This document shows positions 28,877 to 37,240 of a DNA stretch of 43,527 nucleotides, piece by piece; within the stretch, counting starts at the first letter, position 1; each line of letters begins with the position of its first letter. Source of the DNA: Lysobacterales bacterium (GTDB lineage Bacteria > Pseudomonadota > Gammaproteobacteria > Xanthomonadales > SZUA-5); NCBI GenBank assembly GCA_019187485.1, contig JABAQR010000040.1, forward strand, positions 1 to 43,527, in the 5' to 3' direction. The notes beneath the pieces were generated by a model that was not told the DNA's origin, made no database searches, and was given only the letters and a program-made list of their open reading frames with translations. The translations under genes were made by a program, and so were the position numbers.

Positions 28877-29593
28877 TCAATGGCAGTCGAACAGTGGTCG
28901 CAGTGCCGCCAGCGGCCCGCGCTCCGGCAGCACCCAGGGCGCAAGGAAAAACAACCCGCCGAAGAGCGCCAGGGCCGAGCCGACCACGCGTCGGGCGACG
29001 GGGCCGCGACCAAGTTGCAGACCCTGTCCCGCGGCAACCCCCAGACCGAGCAGCGCCGGCAGCGTGCCGAGTCCGAAGGCGCCCATGAACAGCGCGCCCT
29101 GTACCGGGCTCGCCGTACCCAGACTGAGCGCCAGCATGCCATACACCAGACCGCAGGGGAGCATGCCCCAGAACGCGCCGAAGGCGAATGCCCTGCGCGC
29201 GCCGTCGAGCGGCAGCAGCCGCCGCGTCAGTGGCTGCAGGCGCCGCCACAGCGGCACGGCGACGATGGCGACACGGTCCAGCAGGCGCAGCGCACCCGCC
29301 AGTTGCAGACCGATCAGCACCAGCGTCAGTGCGGCAAGCGTGCGCAGTGCGTGCAGGCCGACCGGCGTTCGCAGCCAGTCCCCGAAGCCCAGTCCGACGC
29401 CACCGGCGAGCGCGCCCAGCGTCGCATAGGCGCCGATGCGGCCGATGCTGGCCGCCAGCGGCACGCGGATCAAACGCCCCGGCGCCGCCGACACGCCGAA
29501 GGCGCCGGCGATGCCGCCGCACATCGCCAGGCAATGGCCGCTGCCGACGAGGCCCAGCAGCAACGCGCCGCCGAGGCTGAGCTCAGCGATCAT
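28877..29593 (-). CDS. TauE/SafE-family membrane protein of the cbb3 maturation cluster
   Basis: This 238-residue protein has about six to seven helices. The first helix has GLVGSGHCLAMCGGIAGAF and the middle helix GMLPCGLVYGML. The two Cys-bearing helices are characteristic of the TauE/SafE-like (DsbD-related) proteins that often follow ccoS and are proposed to act in metal or redox supply for cbb3 oxidase assembly. The start overlaps the ccoS stop by 11 nt, so it is the last gene of the fixH-ccoI-ccoS operon. The exact role is unproven. Confidence 0.88.
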   Translation of the reverse strand: MIAELSLGGALLLGLVGSGHCLAMCGGIAGAFGVSAAPGRLIRVPLAASIGRIGAYATLGALAGGVGLGFGDWLRTPVGLHALRTLAALTLVLIGLQLAGALRLLDRVAIVAVPLWRRLQPLTRRLLPLDGARRAFAFGAFWGMLPCGLVYGMLALSLGTASPVQGALFMGAFGLGTLPALLGLGVAAGQGLQLGRGPVARRVVGSALALFGGLFFLAPWVLPERGPLAALRPLFDCH

Positions 29594-29753
29594 CGCCTGC
29601 CCTCGGGCGCGGCGCGTCCTCGTCGACGAGGACGTCGAGCGCCGGCGTCTCCAGATCCTCGAACTGGTCGTTGTCGACCGCCCAGAAGAAGGCGTACATG
29701 GCCGCGATCAGCAGCAGCAGCGAGAGCGGAATCAGCACCAGCAGGATGTTCAT
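29583..29753 (-). CDS. ccoS: cbb3-type cytochrome oxidase assembly protein CcoS
   Basis: This 56-residue protein has one membrane helix and the typical CcoS layout: MNILLVLIPLSLLLLIAAMY, then AFFWAVDNDQFEDLETPA and an acidic tail. CcoS is needed for cofactor (copper/haem) insertion into cbb3 oxidase. The ATG overlaps the ccoI stop by 4 nt (ATGA) and the stop overlaps the next gene by 11 nt. It is short but strongly supported by motif and context. Confidence 0.93.
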   Translation of the reverse strand: MNILLVLIPLSLLLLIAAMYAFFWAVDNDQFEDLETPALDVLVDEDAPRPRAGDDR

Positions 29754-32173
29754 GCATGCTCCGGGAACGGGAGCTGCGCGGTGGTGCCCACCGATGTGTG
29801 CGGGCTGATCGTGCGCAGCAGCCGCATCGAGTTCAGCACGACCACGATGGAGCTGGCGGACATGCCGATCGCCGCCAGCCACGGCGGCACCAGACCGAGC
29901 GCAGCGGCTGGGATCGCGATCGCATTGTAGGCATAGGACCAGCGCACGTTCTGGCGGATCGTCGCCAGCGTGCGGCGCGCCAGCGCCAGCGACTGCGGCA
30001 GCGCCCCGAGACGCTGACCGAACAGCACCAGGTCGGCATGCGCCTTGGCGAGGTCGGCGCCCTGTCCCATCGCCACCGAAACCGCGGCGTGGCCCAGCAC
30101 CGGTGCGTCGTTGACGCCGTCGCCGACCATCAACGCTGCACCCGCGCGCTGCCGCAACTCCAACTCGTCGAGCTTGGCCTGCGGCGACAGTGCCGCGCGC
30201 CAGTCGGTGATGCCCACCCGCGCGGCGAGCGCCGCCACCCGTGGCGCGGAGTCCCCGCTCAGCAGTGCGCAGTCCAGACCATCGGCGCGCAACGCGGCAA
30301 TACTGTGTACGGCGTCCGCGCGCAGCTGGTCTTCGAGGTGGAATCCGGCGAACGCGCGACCGTCCACGCTGAGGACAATGTCGCCGGGCGGGGCCGTGGA
30401 CGGATCGACGAGCGCGAAGTCGGGCCGCCCCAGCCGACAGTGGCGGCCGTCGATGCGCGCCTCGACGCCGGCACCAGCGCACTGCTGGCGATCCTCCACG
30501 CGCACGTCCAGCGACGCGTGCACGGCGAAGGCGCGCGCGATCGGATGACTGGCCTCGCGCTCCAGGGTCGCCGCCAGCGCCAGCGCCTGCGCCTCGTCCA
30601 CGCCCGCCGCGGGTGTGATCGCTCCGATGCGGATGCACCCGTCGGTCAGGGTGCCGGTCTTGTCGAACAACACCTGGCGCACCTGCGCCAGGGTTTCCAA
30701 TGCCGCCGGGCGCAGCACCAGCACGCCCAGACGCGCCAGACCCTGGCTGGCCGCGGCGAGCGCGGTCGGCAAGGCCAGCGAGAGGGCGCAGGGACAGGAC
30801 ACCACCAGCACCGCGAGCGCAACCTCGAAGGCGCGTTCCGGCGCGTACCAGGCCCAGCCCAGCGCGACCAGCACGGTCAGTACCAGCACACGCGCGATGA
30901 ACCGCTGTGCCACGCGTTCGGCCAGTCGCAGGCCGGCCGGCTTGTCGGCCTGCGCGCTGTCGGCCATGCGCGCCAGCGCCGACAGCAGAGTCTCTGCGCC
31001 GATGCGCTCCGCGCGCAGCCGCAGTGGCCGTGCCAGCGCAATGCTGCCGGCGAGCAGTGCATCGCCGGCGCGCTTGGGCAGCGGTCGCGACTCGCCGGAC
31101 AGGATCGACTCGTCGACTTCGGCAGCGGCCCCCAGCAAGACACCGTCGACTGGAACGGTAGCGCCGGCGGCGACCAGGACTTCGTCGCCGGGCAACAATT
31201 CCAGCGTCGCCACTTCCACCTCGTGCCCGTTCTCGATGCGCCGCGCCAGCGGCGGCAATCCCCCGCAGAGCAGGCCCAGATCGATCTGCGCGCGATGGCG
31301 CACCGCCTGCTCGGCGTAACGGCCGAGCAGCAGAAAAAACACGAACATGGTCAACGAGTCGAAATACACCTCGGCGCCGCCGCGGCCGGATTCGATCATG
31401 CTGGCGGTGAAAGCAAAGGCCAGCGCCAGCGCCACCGGCGTGTCCATGCCGAGCCGGCGCGCGCGCCATTCGCGCGCGGCGCCGATGAAGAAACCCTGGC
31501 CGGCATAGAAGATCACCGGGGCCGCCACCGCCATGCTGACCCATCGGAAGAAATCGCGGACGGTGGGATCCATGCCCTCGAAGGCGCCGGCGTACAACGC
31601 GACGCCGTACATCATCGCCTGCATCATGCCAACCCCGGCAACCGCCAGCCGCTTCAATGCCTCCCGACGTTCGCCGCGGATGCGCCCAGAAAGCTGTTCG
31701 CGATCAACCAGTTGCGGCGTGTAGCCCAGCGCGACCAAGCGTGCCGCGAGCGCCGACAGCGCGATCTCGTCGGGCCGCCAGCGCAAGGTCAGCCGCTGCG
31801 TCAGCGGCTGCACGCGCACACCGACCACGCCGCCGATGCTTCCCAGCGCGCGTTCGATCAGCCAGACGCAGGCGGCGCAGCGCAGGCCAGTCAGCGCGAG
31901 CGAGATCGTCGCGACGCCGTCGACCGTCGCGCCCGCGTAATAGCGCAGCACCGCAGGTCGGTCGAACACACCGAAGTCGGCCGCCGTCGCGCGCCCCGGT
32001 CCCGCACCCTCGCGTCGCAGCCGGTAGAAATCGCCGAGGCCCTCGCCGTGGATCCATTCGACCGCGGCGCGGCAGCCGATGCAACAGACCGGCCGTTCGA
32101 CACCGGCGACCACGACCGCCACCACCGTGTTCGCTGGCAGCGGTTCCTGGCAGTGATAGCAGCGCTCGGCCAT
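29750..32173 (-). CDS. ccoI: Copper-exporting P1B-type ATPase CcoI/FixI
   Basis: This 807-residue heavy-metal ATPase delivers copper for cbb3 oxidase assembly. A Cys-rich N-terminus (CYHCQEP at 5 and CCIGC at 30-34) typical of FixI precedes a heavy-metal-associated domain with GLRCAAC (Cys99 and Cys102). The membrane metal site is CPC (460-462), the phosphorylated residue is Asp504 in DKTGT, and the SHPIA and GDGVNDAPV motifs follow. All catalytic motifs are intact. The start at 32173 is chosen because it begins just before the first Cys pair, 4 nt after the fixH stop. It is the second gene of the maturation operon. Confidence 0.95.
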   Translation of the reverse strand: MAERCYHCQEPLPANTVVAVVVAGVERPVCCIGCRAAVEWIHGEGLGDFYRLRREGAGPGRATAADFGVFDRPAVLRYYAGATVDGVATISLALTGLRCAACVWLIERALGSIGGVVGVRVQPLTQRLTLRWRPDEIALSALAARLVALGYTPQLVDREQLSGRIRGERREALKRLAVAGVGMMQAMMYGVALYAGAFEGMDPTVRDFFRWVSMAVAAPVIFYAGQGFFIGAAREWRARRLGMDTPVALALAFAFTASMIESGRGGAEVYFDSLTMFVFFLLLGRYAEQAVRHRAQIDLGLLCGGLPPLARRIENGHEVEVATLELLPGDEVLVAAGATVPVDGVLLGAAAEVDESILSGESRPLPKRAGDALLAGSIALARPLRLRAERIGAETLLSALARMADSAQADKPAGLRLAERVAQRFIARVLVLTVLVALGWAWYAPERAFEVALAVLVVSCPCALSLALPTALAAASQGLARLGVLVLRPAALETLAQVRQVLFDKTGTLTDGCIRIGAITPAAGVDEAQALALAATLEREASHPIARAFAVHASLDVRVEDRQQCAGAGVEARIDGRHCRLGRPDFALVDPSTAPPGDIVLSVDGRAFAGFHLEDQLRADAVHSIAALRADGLDCALLSGDSAPRVAALAARVGITDWRAALSPQAKLDELELRQRAGAALMVGDGVNDAPVLGHAAVSVAMGQGADLAKAHADLVLFGQRLGALPQSLALARRTLATIRQNVRWSYAYNAIAIPAAALGLVPPWLAAIGMSASSIVVVLNSMRLLRTISPHTSVGTTAQLPFPEHA

Positions 32174-32177
32174 CGCC

Positions 32178-32666
32178 TCAGGGCCGGAACACGATCCTGG
32201 CGCCGCGCGCCTCGAAGGCGCCCGGCAACTCCCAGCCGGCACCACTCAGCAGCGGTCGCAGACCCTGCGCCCGCGTCGGCCAGGCGCTGCGGTAGATACC
32301 GTCGTCGCCGCGTGTGAGTGTCAGCAGCAAATCCTGCCGTGCCTGTGTCGGGTGCCACAGGCGCAGCGACAGATTGGCCGGCCGTTCGTCGCCCTCGAGC
32401 GACAGCGTGACCACATGCGCCGCGGCATCGATGCGCGCCTCGCCACGCAGACCCAGCGCGCGCGCACGACCGACCCCGAGGTGTTCGCCATACAACACCG
32501 GTCCGGTGCGTGTAACCGTCTCCGGCAGCGGCTGGTCGGCGTGTCGGATCGCGATCACCACGGTGACGGTGCCGGCCAGCACCGAAGCCAGCACGGGCAA
32601 CCAGATCAGCCACTTCCACGGCAGGCCGCCGCCCTCTGGCGACACCCCGGTTGCGGTCACACGCAT
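32178..32666 (-). CDS. ccoH: FixH/CcoH-family membrane protein
   Basis: The protein has 162 residues. One N-terminal membrane helix (about 17-42, WKWLIWLPVLASVLAGTVTVV) is followed by a periplasmic beta-rich domain with the FixH-like block LSLRLWHPTQARQDLLL. FixH/CcoH stabilises cbb3 oxidase during assembly. It is the first gene of the maturation operon. Upstream are a putative -10 box and an Fnr-like box; mfd is divergent. The start ATG at 32666 has the GAGGGC stretch immediately before it. FixG/CcoG, usually the upstream neighbour, is absent. Confidence 0.87.
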   Translation of the reverse strand: MRVTATGVSPEGGGLPWKWLIWLPVLASVLAGTVTVVIAIRHADQPLPETVTRTGPVLYGEHLGVGRARALGLRGEARIDAAAHVVTLSLEGDERPANLSLRLWHPTQARQDLLLTLTRGDDGIYRSAWPTRAQGLRPLLSGAGWELPGAFEARGARIVFRP

Positions 32667-32689
32667 GCCCTCGTTGCGGAAGCCTTGGA

Positions 32690-32695
32690 AGACTA
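32690..32695 (-). promoter_or_regulatory. Putative -10 box of the fixH-ccoI-ccoS operon
   Basis: Read on the minus strand this is TAGTCT, 23 nt before the fixH ATG. Its distance from the Fnr-like box fits a class II activated promoter, which needs no -35. Confidence 0.45.
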
Positions 32696-32717
32696 GCCGC
32701 AGCGACCGCAGGACGTG

Positions 32718-32731
32718 TTGATCGAAGTCAC
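32718..32731 (-). promoter_or_regulatory. Fnr/Anr-like operator of the cbb3 maturation operon
   Basis: On the minus strand the sequence is GTGAC-TTCG-ATCAA against the consensus TTGAT-N4-ATCAA: 8 of 10 positions match and one half-site is perfect. Its centre (32724.5) is 29.5 bp upstream of the -10 box edge, which puts it at -41.5 if that edge is -12, the canonical class II Fnr position. Oxygen control of this operon is known in other proteobacteria. Confidence 0.5.
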
Positions 32732-32852
32732 AGGCCCTGCGGCGCAGCCGCTCCGGCGCGAACGGTCGGGTGGACGCGCACCATGCAGACGTCTGGCGCC
32801 TGGAGGATCCCTGCGGCACGCATCCGCGATCAAGCCGGCACCAACCCGCTGC

Positions 32853-32858
32853 TATCCT
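32853..32858 (+). promoter_or_regulatory. Putative -10 box of mfd
   Basis: TATCCT lies 31 nt before the mfd ATG; the -35 is not recognisable. Confidence 0.35.
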
Positions 32859-32889
32859 CGCCCGCCCCGCGCGCTCCCCTGCCCTGCCG

Positions 32890-35800
32890 ATGTCCAAGCT
32901 GCTGTCCCTGCCCCTGCCGCGCGCGCCGATGTTGTGGAAGCGCTGGCGGCCGCTGCACGGTGCGGCGCTGGCGCTGGCGCTGACCGAGACCGCGCGCACC
33001 GCCGGCCGGCTGATCGTCTGCGCGACCCGCGACTCGGCGTCGGCGCTGGCGTTGGAGGCCGATCTCAACGCGCTGGTCGAGCCCGGCGTGCCGGTGCTGC
33101 ATTTCCCGGACTGGGAGACGCTGCCCTACGACCTCTTCGCGCCGCACCCGGACATCGTCTCGCAGCGCATCGCGACGCTCTACCGGCTGCCGAACGTGCG
33201 CAGCGGCGTGCTCGTGGTGCCAGTGGCGACGCTGATGCAGCGGCTGCCGCCGACGCGCTACATCGGCGATCGCGTGCTGCTGCTCAAGCGCGGCGACCGC
33301 CTCGATCTGGAACGCGAGTCGGTGCGGCTGGAGCGCGCCGGCTACCGGCGCGTCGGCCAGGTCATCGAGCCCGGCGATTTCGCGGTGCGCGGCAGCCTGC
33401 TCGACCTGTATCCGGCCGGTTCGCCGGTGCCCTACCGGATCGAGCTGCTCGACGACGAGATCGACACCCTGCGCGCCTTCGATCCGGAGACCCAGCGCTC
33501 GGCCGGTGCGGTCGAACGCATCGAGCTGCTGCCGGCGCGCGAGTTCCCCTTCGACGAGCCCGACCAGCGACGCGTGCGCGAAGTCATCCGCGAGCGCTTC
33601 GACCTCGACGTGCGCCGCTCGGCGCTGTACCAGGACCTGAAGAACGGCAATGCGCCGTCTGGCATCGAGTACTACCTGCCGCTGTTCTTCGACAGCACCG
33701 CGACGCTGTTCGACTACCTGCCGCGCGAGTCGCTGCTGGTGCTGGAGGACGTGGTGCTCGATGCCGCCGAGCAGTTCTTCGGCGCGACCCACGAACGCTG
33801 GCTGCAGCGCAGCCACGATCTCGAACGCCCGATCCTGCCGCCGGGCGAGATCTACCTGCCGCCGGCCGATCTGCGCGCGCAACTGAACCAGCGCGAGCGG
33901 GTACTGATCGGCGGCTTCGAGGATGCCGCGCAGACCGGCTCGCAGCCGGCGCCGACGCTGCCGCTGCTGAAGAAGGGCGAGGAGCCCGCCAGCGAGCTGC
34001 GCGCTTTCCTCGCGGCCTATCCGGGACGCGTGCTGCTGGCCGCCGATTCGCCAGGCCGTCGCGAGGCCCTGATCGACCTGCTGGCAGGCGCGAACCTGCG
34101 TCCGCAGGTGCTGGACTCGTGGGAAGCCTTCCGCGCCGGCGAGGCGCGCTGGGCGATCGCGGTCGCGCCGCTGTCGGACGGCTTCGCGCTGAGCGATCCC
34201 GCACTGACGGTGTTGACCGAGCGCCAGTTGTACGGCGAACGCGCGCGCCAGGAGCGCCGCCGACGCAAGAGCGAGCGCGATCCGGAATCGATCATCCGCG
34301 ACCTCGGCGAGCTGGTCGAAGGCGCGCCGGTGGTGCACATCGACCACGGCGTCGGCCGCTACCGCGGGCTCGTCACGCTCGACATCGGCGGCGCGCCCGG
34401 CGAGTTCCTGACCATCGAATACAGCGGCAACGACAAGCTCTACGTGCCGGTCTCGGGGCTCGACCTGATTTCCCGCTACACCGGCGGCGCGCCCGAGCAC
34501 GCGCCGCTGCACTCGCTGGGTTCGGACGCCTGGGAGAAGGCCAGGAAACGCGCCGCCGAGAAGGTGCGCGACGTCGCCGCCGAACTGCTGGAACTGTACG
34601 CGAAGCGGCGCGCGCGCATCGCCGAGCCGATCGGCATCGACCGCGGCCTGTACGAGCAGTTCGCCGCCGGCTTCCCTTTCGAGGAGACGCCCGACCAGCT
34701 CGCCGCCATCGAGGCGGTGCTCGCCGACCTCGTCAAGCCCGAGCCGATGGACCGCGTGGTCTGCGGCGACGTCGGTTTCGGCAAGACCGAAGTCGCGCTG
34801 CGCGCGGCCTTCGTCGCCGCCCAGGCCGGACGCCAGGTCGCGGTGCTGGTGCCAACGACGCTGCTCGCCGAGCAGCACTACCGCAACTTTGCGGACCGGT
34901 TCGCCGACTGGCCGATCCGGGTCGAGGTGTTGTCGCGCTTCAAGACGCCGAAGGAGATCAAGGCCGCGCTCGACGAACTGGCCAGGGGCACGGTCGACGT
35001 GATGGTCGGCACCCACCGGCTGATCCAGGACGATGTGCGCTTCAAGCAACTCGGCCTCGTCATCGTCGACGAGGAACAGCGCTTCGGCGTGCGCCAGAAG
35101 GAGCAGTTGAAGAAGCTGCGCGCGCAGGTCGATTTGCTGACGCTGACGGCGACGCCGATCCCGCGCACGCTCAACATGGCGCTGACCGGGCTGCGCGACC
35201 TGTCGATCATCGCGACCCCGCCGCAGCACCGGCTCGCGGTCAAGACCTTCATCGTGCAGTGGGATCCGCAACTGCTGCGCGAGGCCTTCGAGCGCGAACT
35301 CGGGCGCGGTGGCCAGGTCTATTTCCTGCACAACGAGGTCGAGACCATCGACAAGACCGCGCGCGAACTGGAAGCGCTGATCCCGCAGGCGCGCATCCGC
35401 ATCGCCCACGGGCAGATGGCCGAGCGCGAACTCGAAATCGCGATGCTCGATTTCTACCGCCAGCGCTTCAACGTGCTGGTGTGCACCACGATCATCGAGT
35501 CCGGCATCGACGTGCCGAGCGCGAACACCATCGTGATCAACCGCGCCGACCGCTTCGGCCTGTCCCAGTTGCACCAGTTGCGCGGACGCGTCGGGCGCTC
35601 GCACCACCGCGCCTTCGCCTACCTCGTGGTGCCGCCGAAGAAGGCGATGACCAGCGACGCGGTCAAGCGCCTGGACGCGCTCGCCTCGCTCGAGGAACTC
35701 GGCGCCGGCTTCACGCTGTCGACGCATGACCTCGAGATCCGCGGCGCCGGCGAGCTGCTCGGCGAGGGCCAGTCGGGCGAGATCGAGTCGGTCGGCTTCA

Positions 35801-36327
35801 CGCTCTACACCGAAATGCTGGAACGCGCGGTGCGCGCGCTCAAGGAAGGCCGCATCCCGGACGACCCGCTCGGCGTCCACGAGCGCGGCAGCGAGATCCA
35901 GCTCGGCATCCCGGCGCTGATCCCGGACGACTACCTGCCCGACGTGCACGCGCGCCTGGTGCTGTACAAGCGCATCAGCGGCGCACGCGACGAGGAAGCG
36001 CTGGACGAACTGCAGGTCGAGATGATCGACCGCTTCGGCCTGCTGCCGGATCCGGCCAAGCACCTGTTCCTGAGCGCGAAACTGAAGCTGCGCGCGCAGG
36101 CGCTCGGCATCCGCAAGCTCGAACTCGGCGCCGCCGGCGGCCGCGTGCTGTTCGCGGCCCGCACCAAGGTGGACCCGATGAACGTGATCCGCCTGGTCCA
36201 GCGCGAGCCGAAGCGCTATGCCTTCGAGGGCCAGGACAAGCTGAAGTTGAAACGTGATATGACGTTGCCCGAAGAGCGCGTGCGCGTGGCGCAGGAGCTG
36301 CTGGGGGCGCTGGGAGGACGGGGATGA
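32890..36327 (+). CDS. mfd: Transcription-repair coupling factor
   Basis: This ATP-driven DNA translocase removes stalled RNA polymerase and recruits UvrA. It has 1145 residues (E. coli about 1148). The N-terminal UvrB-like module (about 1-340) includes the UvrA-contact region. The RNA polymerase-interacting domain is near 475-540 (VHIDHGVGRYRGL). The helicase core shows Walker A GDVGFGKTE, Walker B VDEEQRFG, TATPIPRTL, and the C-terminal QLRGRVGRS arginine-finger motif. The regulatory TRCF domain closes the protein. All motifs are intact. ATG 32890 gives the standard N-terminus. Its stop overlaps the csiV ATG (ATGA at 36324). Confidence 0.97.
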   Translation: MSKLLSLPLPRAPMLWKRWRPLHGAALALALTETARTAGRLIVCATRDSASALALEADLNALVEPGVPVLHFPDWETLPYDLFAPHPDIVSQRIATLYRLPNVRSGVLVVPVATLMQRLPPTRYIGDRVLLLKRGDRLDLERESVRLERAGYRRVGQVIEPGDFAVRGSLLDLYPAGSPVPYRIELLDDEIDTLRAFDPETQRSAGAVERIELLPAREFPFDEPDQRRVREVIRERFDLDVRRSALYQDLKNGNAPSGIEYYLPLFFDSTATLFDYLPRESLLVLEDVVLDAAEQFFGATHERWLQRSHDLERPILPPGEIYLPPADLRAQLNQRERVLIGGFEDAAQTGSQPAPTLPLLKKGEEPASELRAFLAAYPGRVLLAADSPGRREALIDLLAGANLRPQVLDSWEAFRAGEARWAIAVAPLSDGFALSDPALTVLTERQLYGERARQERRRRKSERDPESIIRDLGELVEGAPVVHIDHGVGRYRGLVTLDIGGAPGEFLTIEYSGNDKLYVPVSGLDLISRYTGGAPEHAPLHSLGSDAWEKARKRAAEKVRDVAAELLELYAKRRARIAEPIGIDRGLYEQFAAGFPFEETPDQLAAIEAVLADLVKPEPMDRVVCGDVGFGKTEVALRAAFVAAQAGRQVAVLVPTTLLAEQHYRNFADRFADWPIRVEVLSRFKTPKEIKAALDELARGTVDVMVGTHRLIQDDVRFKQLGLVIVDEEQRFGVRQKEQLKKLRAQVDLLTLTATPIPRTLNMALTGLRDLSIIATPPQHRLAVKTFIVQWDPQLLREAFERELGRGGQVYFLHNEVETIDKTARELEALIPQARIRIAHGQMAERELEIAMLDFYRQRFNVLVCTTIIESGIDVPSANTIVINRADRFGLSQLHQLRGRVGRSHHRAFAYLVVPPKKAMTSDAVKRLDALASLEELGAGFTLSTHDLEIRGAGELLGEGQSGEIESVGFTLYTEMLERAVRALKEGRIPDDPLGVHERGSEIQLGIPALIPDDYLPDVHARLVLYKRISGARDEEALDELQVEMIDRFGLLPDPAKHLFLSAKLKLRAQALGIRKLELGAAGGRVLFAARTKVDPMNVIRLVQREPKRYAFEGQDKLKLKRDMTLPEERVRVAQELLGALGGRG

Positions 36328-37034
36328 GCGGAAACGAGCGGGGAAGGCAGATGCGAGGCCGGGGGCTGGGGGCTGGGGCGCGAGGATCGCGGCCGCCTCG
36401 GGTCTCCACCGTGCATGCGCCCCAGCCCCCAACCCCCGGCCCCGCTCTCGCTTTCCTGCTCATCCTCCTGTTCTCCCTCCTTCCCACCCTCGCCCTCGCC
36501 CAGCGCATCCAGGTCGAAGTGATCGTGTTCGCCTACGCCAATCCGGACGCCGGCGCAGCCTTGGCCCCGGAGGATCCGGACCCCACTTTCGAGGGCATGC
36601 TGCTCGGAGCCGAAGGCAATGCCTACCTGCTCCAGCCCACGTCCGCCCTGCGTCTGAACGGCGCCGCCGATGCGCTCGCCCGGCATGCGCGCACACGCAC
36701 GCTGGCGCACTTCGGCTGGCAGCAGGACCAGGGCGGAGAGCGCGCGATCCGGCTGCGCGGGCGCGCATCGGTGAGAAGCGGAAACGCCACGTCCAGCGCC
36801 GAACACCCGGAACTGGACGGCGATCTGCGCCTGCGCTTCGGGCGCGGCATCGAGGTGCATGTCGATGCCCTGCTGCGGGTGGCCGAGACCGACCGCGCCG
36901 GTCGTCCCGCTGGCGTACAGCGCTTCCGCCTCAACAGCAGACGTGTACTCGGCAGAGGCGAACTGCACTACCTCGACCACCCCGCGCTCGGCGTGCTGGT
37001 GCGCATCGATCCTGTGGACGCGGCGGCGCCCTGA
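36324..37034 (+). CDS. csiV: CsiV-family exported protein
   Basis: This is an exported CsiV-like protein; CsiV is a periplasmic peptidoglycan-binding factor in Vibrio, and the gene is commonly next to mfd in gammaproteobacteria, as here. After a signal peptide (LAFLLILLFSLLPTLALA) the mature part begins QRIQVEVIVFAYANP. It ends with the family block RFRLNSRRVLGRGELHYLDH followed by a GVLVRI strand. From ATG 36324 (overlapping the mfd stop) the protein has 236 residues, but the first 40 or so are encoded by a G/C-rich inverted repeat and look non-native. GTG 36411 would start just before the signal peptide. Which start is used is unsettled. Confidence 0.8.
   Translation: MSGNERGRQMRGRGLGAGARGSRPPRVSTVHAPQPPTPGPALAFLLILLFSLLPTLALAQRIQVEVIVFAYANPDAGAALAPEDPDPTFEGMLLGAEGNAYLLQPTSALRLNGAADALARHARTRTLAHFGWQQDQGGERAIRLRGRASVRSGNATSSAEHPELDGDLRLRFGRGIEVHVDALLRVAETDRAGRPAGVQRFRLNSRRVLGRGELHYLDHPALGVLVRIDPVDAAAP
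36357..36441. repeat. 25-bp inverted repeat inside the csiV 5' end
   Basis: The left arm 36357-36381 and right arm 36417-36441 are reverse complements with one mismatch in 25 (core GGGGGCTGGGGC). The 35-nt loop is 36382-36416. The element lies in frame between the two possible csiV starts and could fold into a very stable mRNA hairpin. Confidence 0.8.
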
Positions 37035-37053
37035 GGACGAAGCGAGCCCCGTG

Positions 37054-37073
37054 GACGGCTCCCTGGAGCCGTC
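37054..37073 (+). terminator. Hairpin after csiV
   Basis: GACGGCTCC at 37054-37062 pairs with GGAGCCGTC at 37065-37073, 20 nt after the csiV stop. A CT-rich stretch follows but there is no T-run. Confidence 0.4.
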
Positions 37074-37143
37074 TCGCCAGTTCTTCCCCCATGTTCCCGG
37101 CTGGTCGTTGCCGGCTCGGTTACTCATCGTCACACAAGTTGGC

Positions 37144-37163
37144 GCGGGGAATCGCGTCCCCGC
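37144..37163 (+). other. Hairpin upstream of the PPC-domain gene
   Basis: GCGGGGA at 37144-37150 pairs with TCCCCGC at 37157-37163 around a 6-nt loop, about 78 nt before the ATG at 37241. It could be a second terminator or a leader structure. Nothing else is visible in the 37035-37240 gap. Confidence 0.3.
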
Positions 37164-37240
37164 TCCTCCCACCCTTCGAGGGTGCCGCCGACCCATGAGT
37201 CGGGTGCGCGTGCAGCCTCCACTCTTTGGGGAAGGGGGCG

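Noticed and set aside
32830..36432. Very long open frame on the minus strand opposite mfd
   Set aside because: It is a GC-rich shadow: composition is Arg/Gln/His-heavy, no domain is seen, and the opposite strand carries a complete mfd with all motifs.
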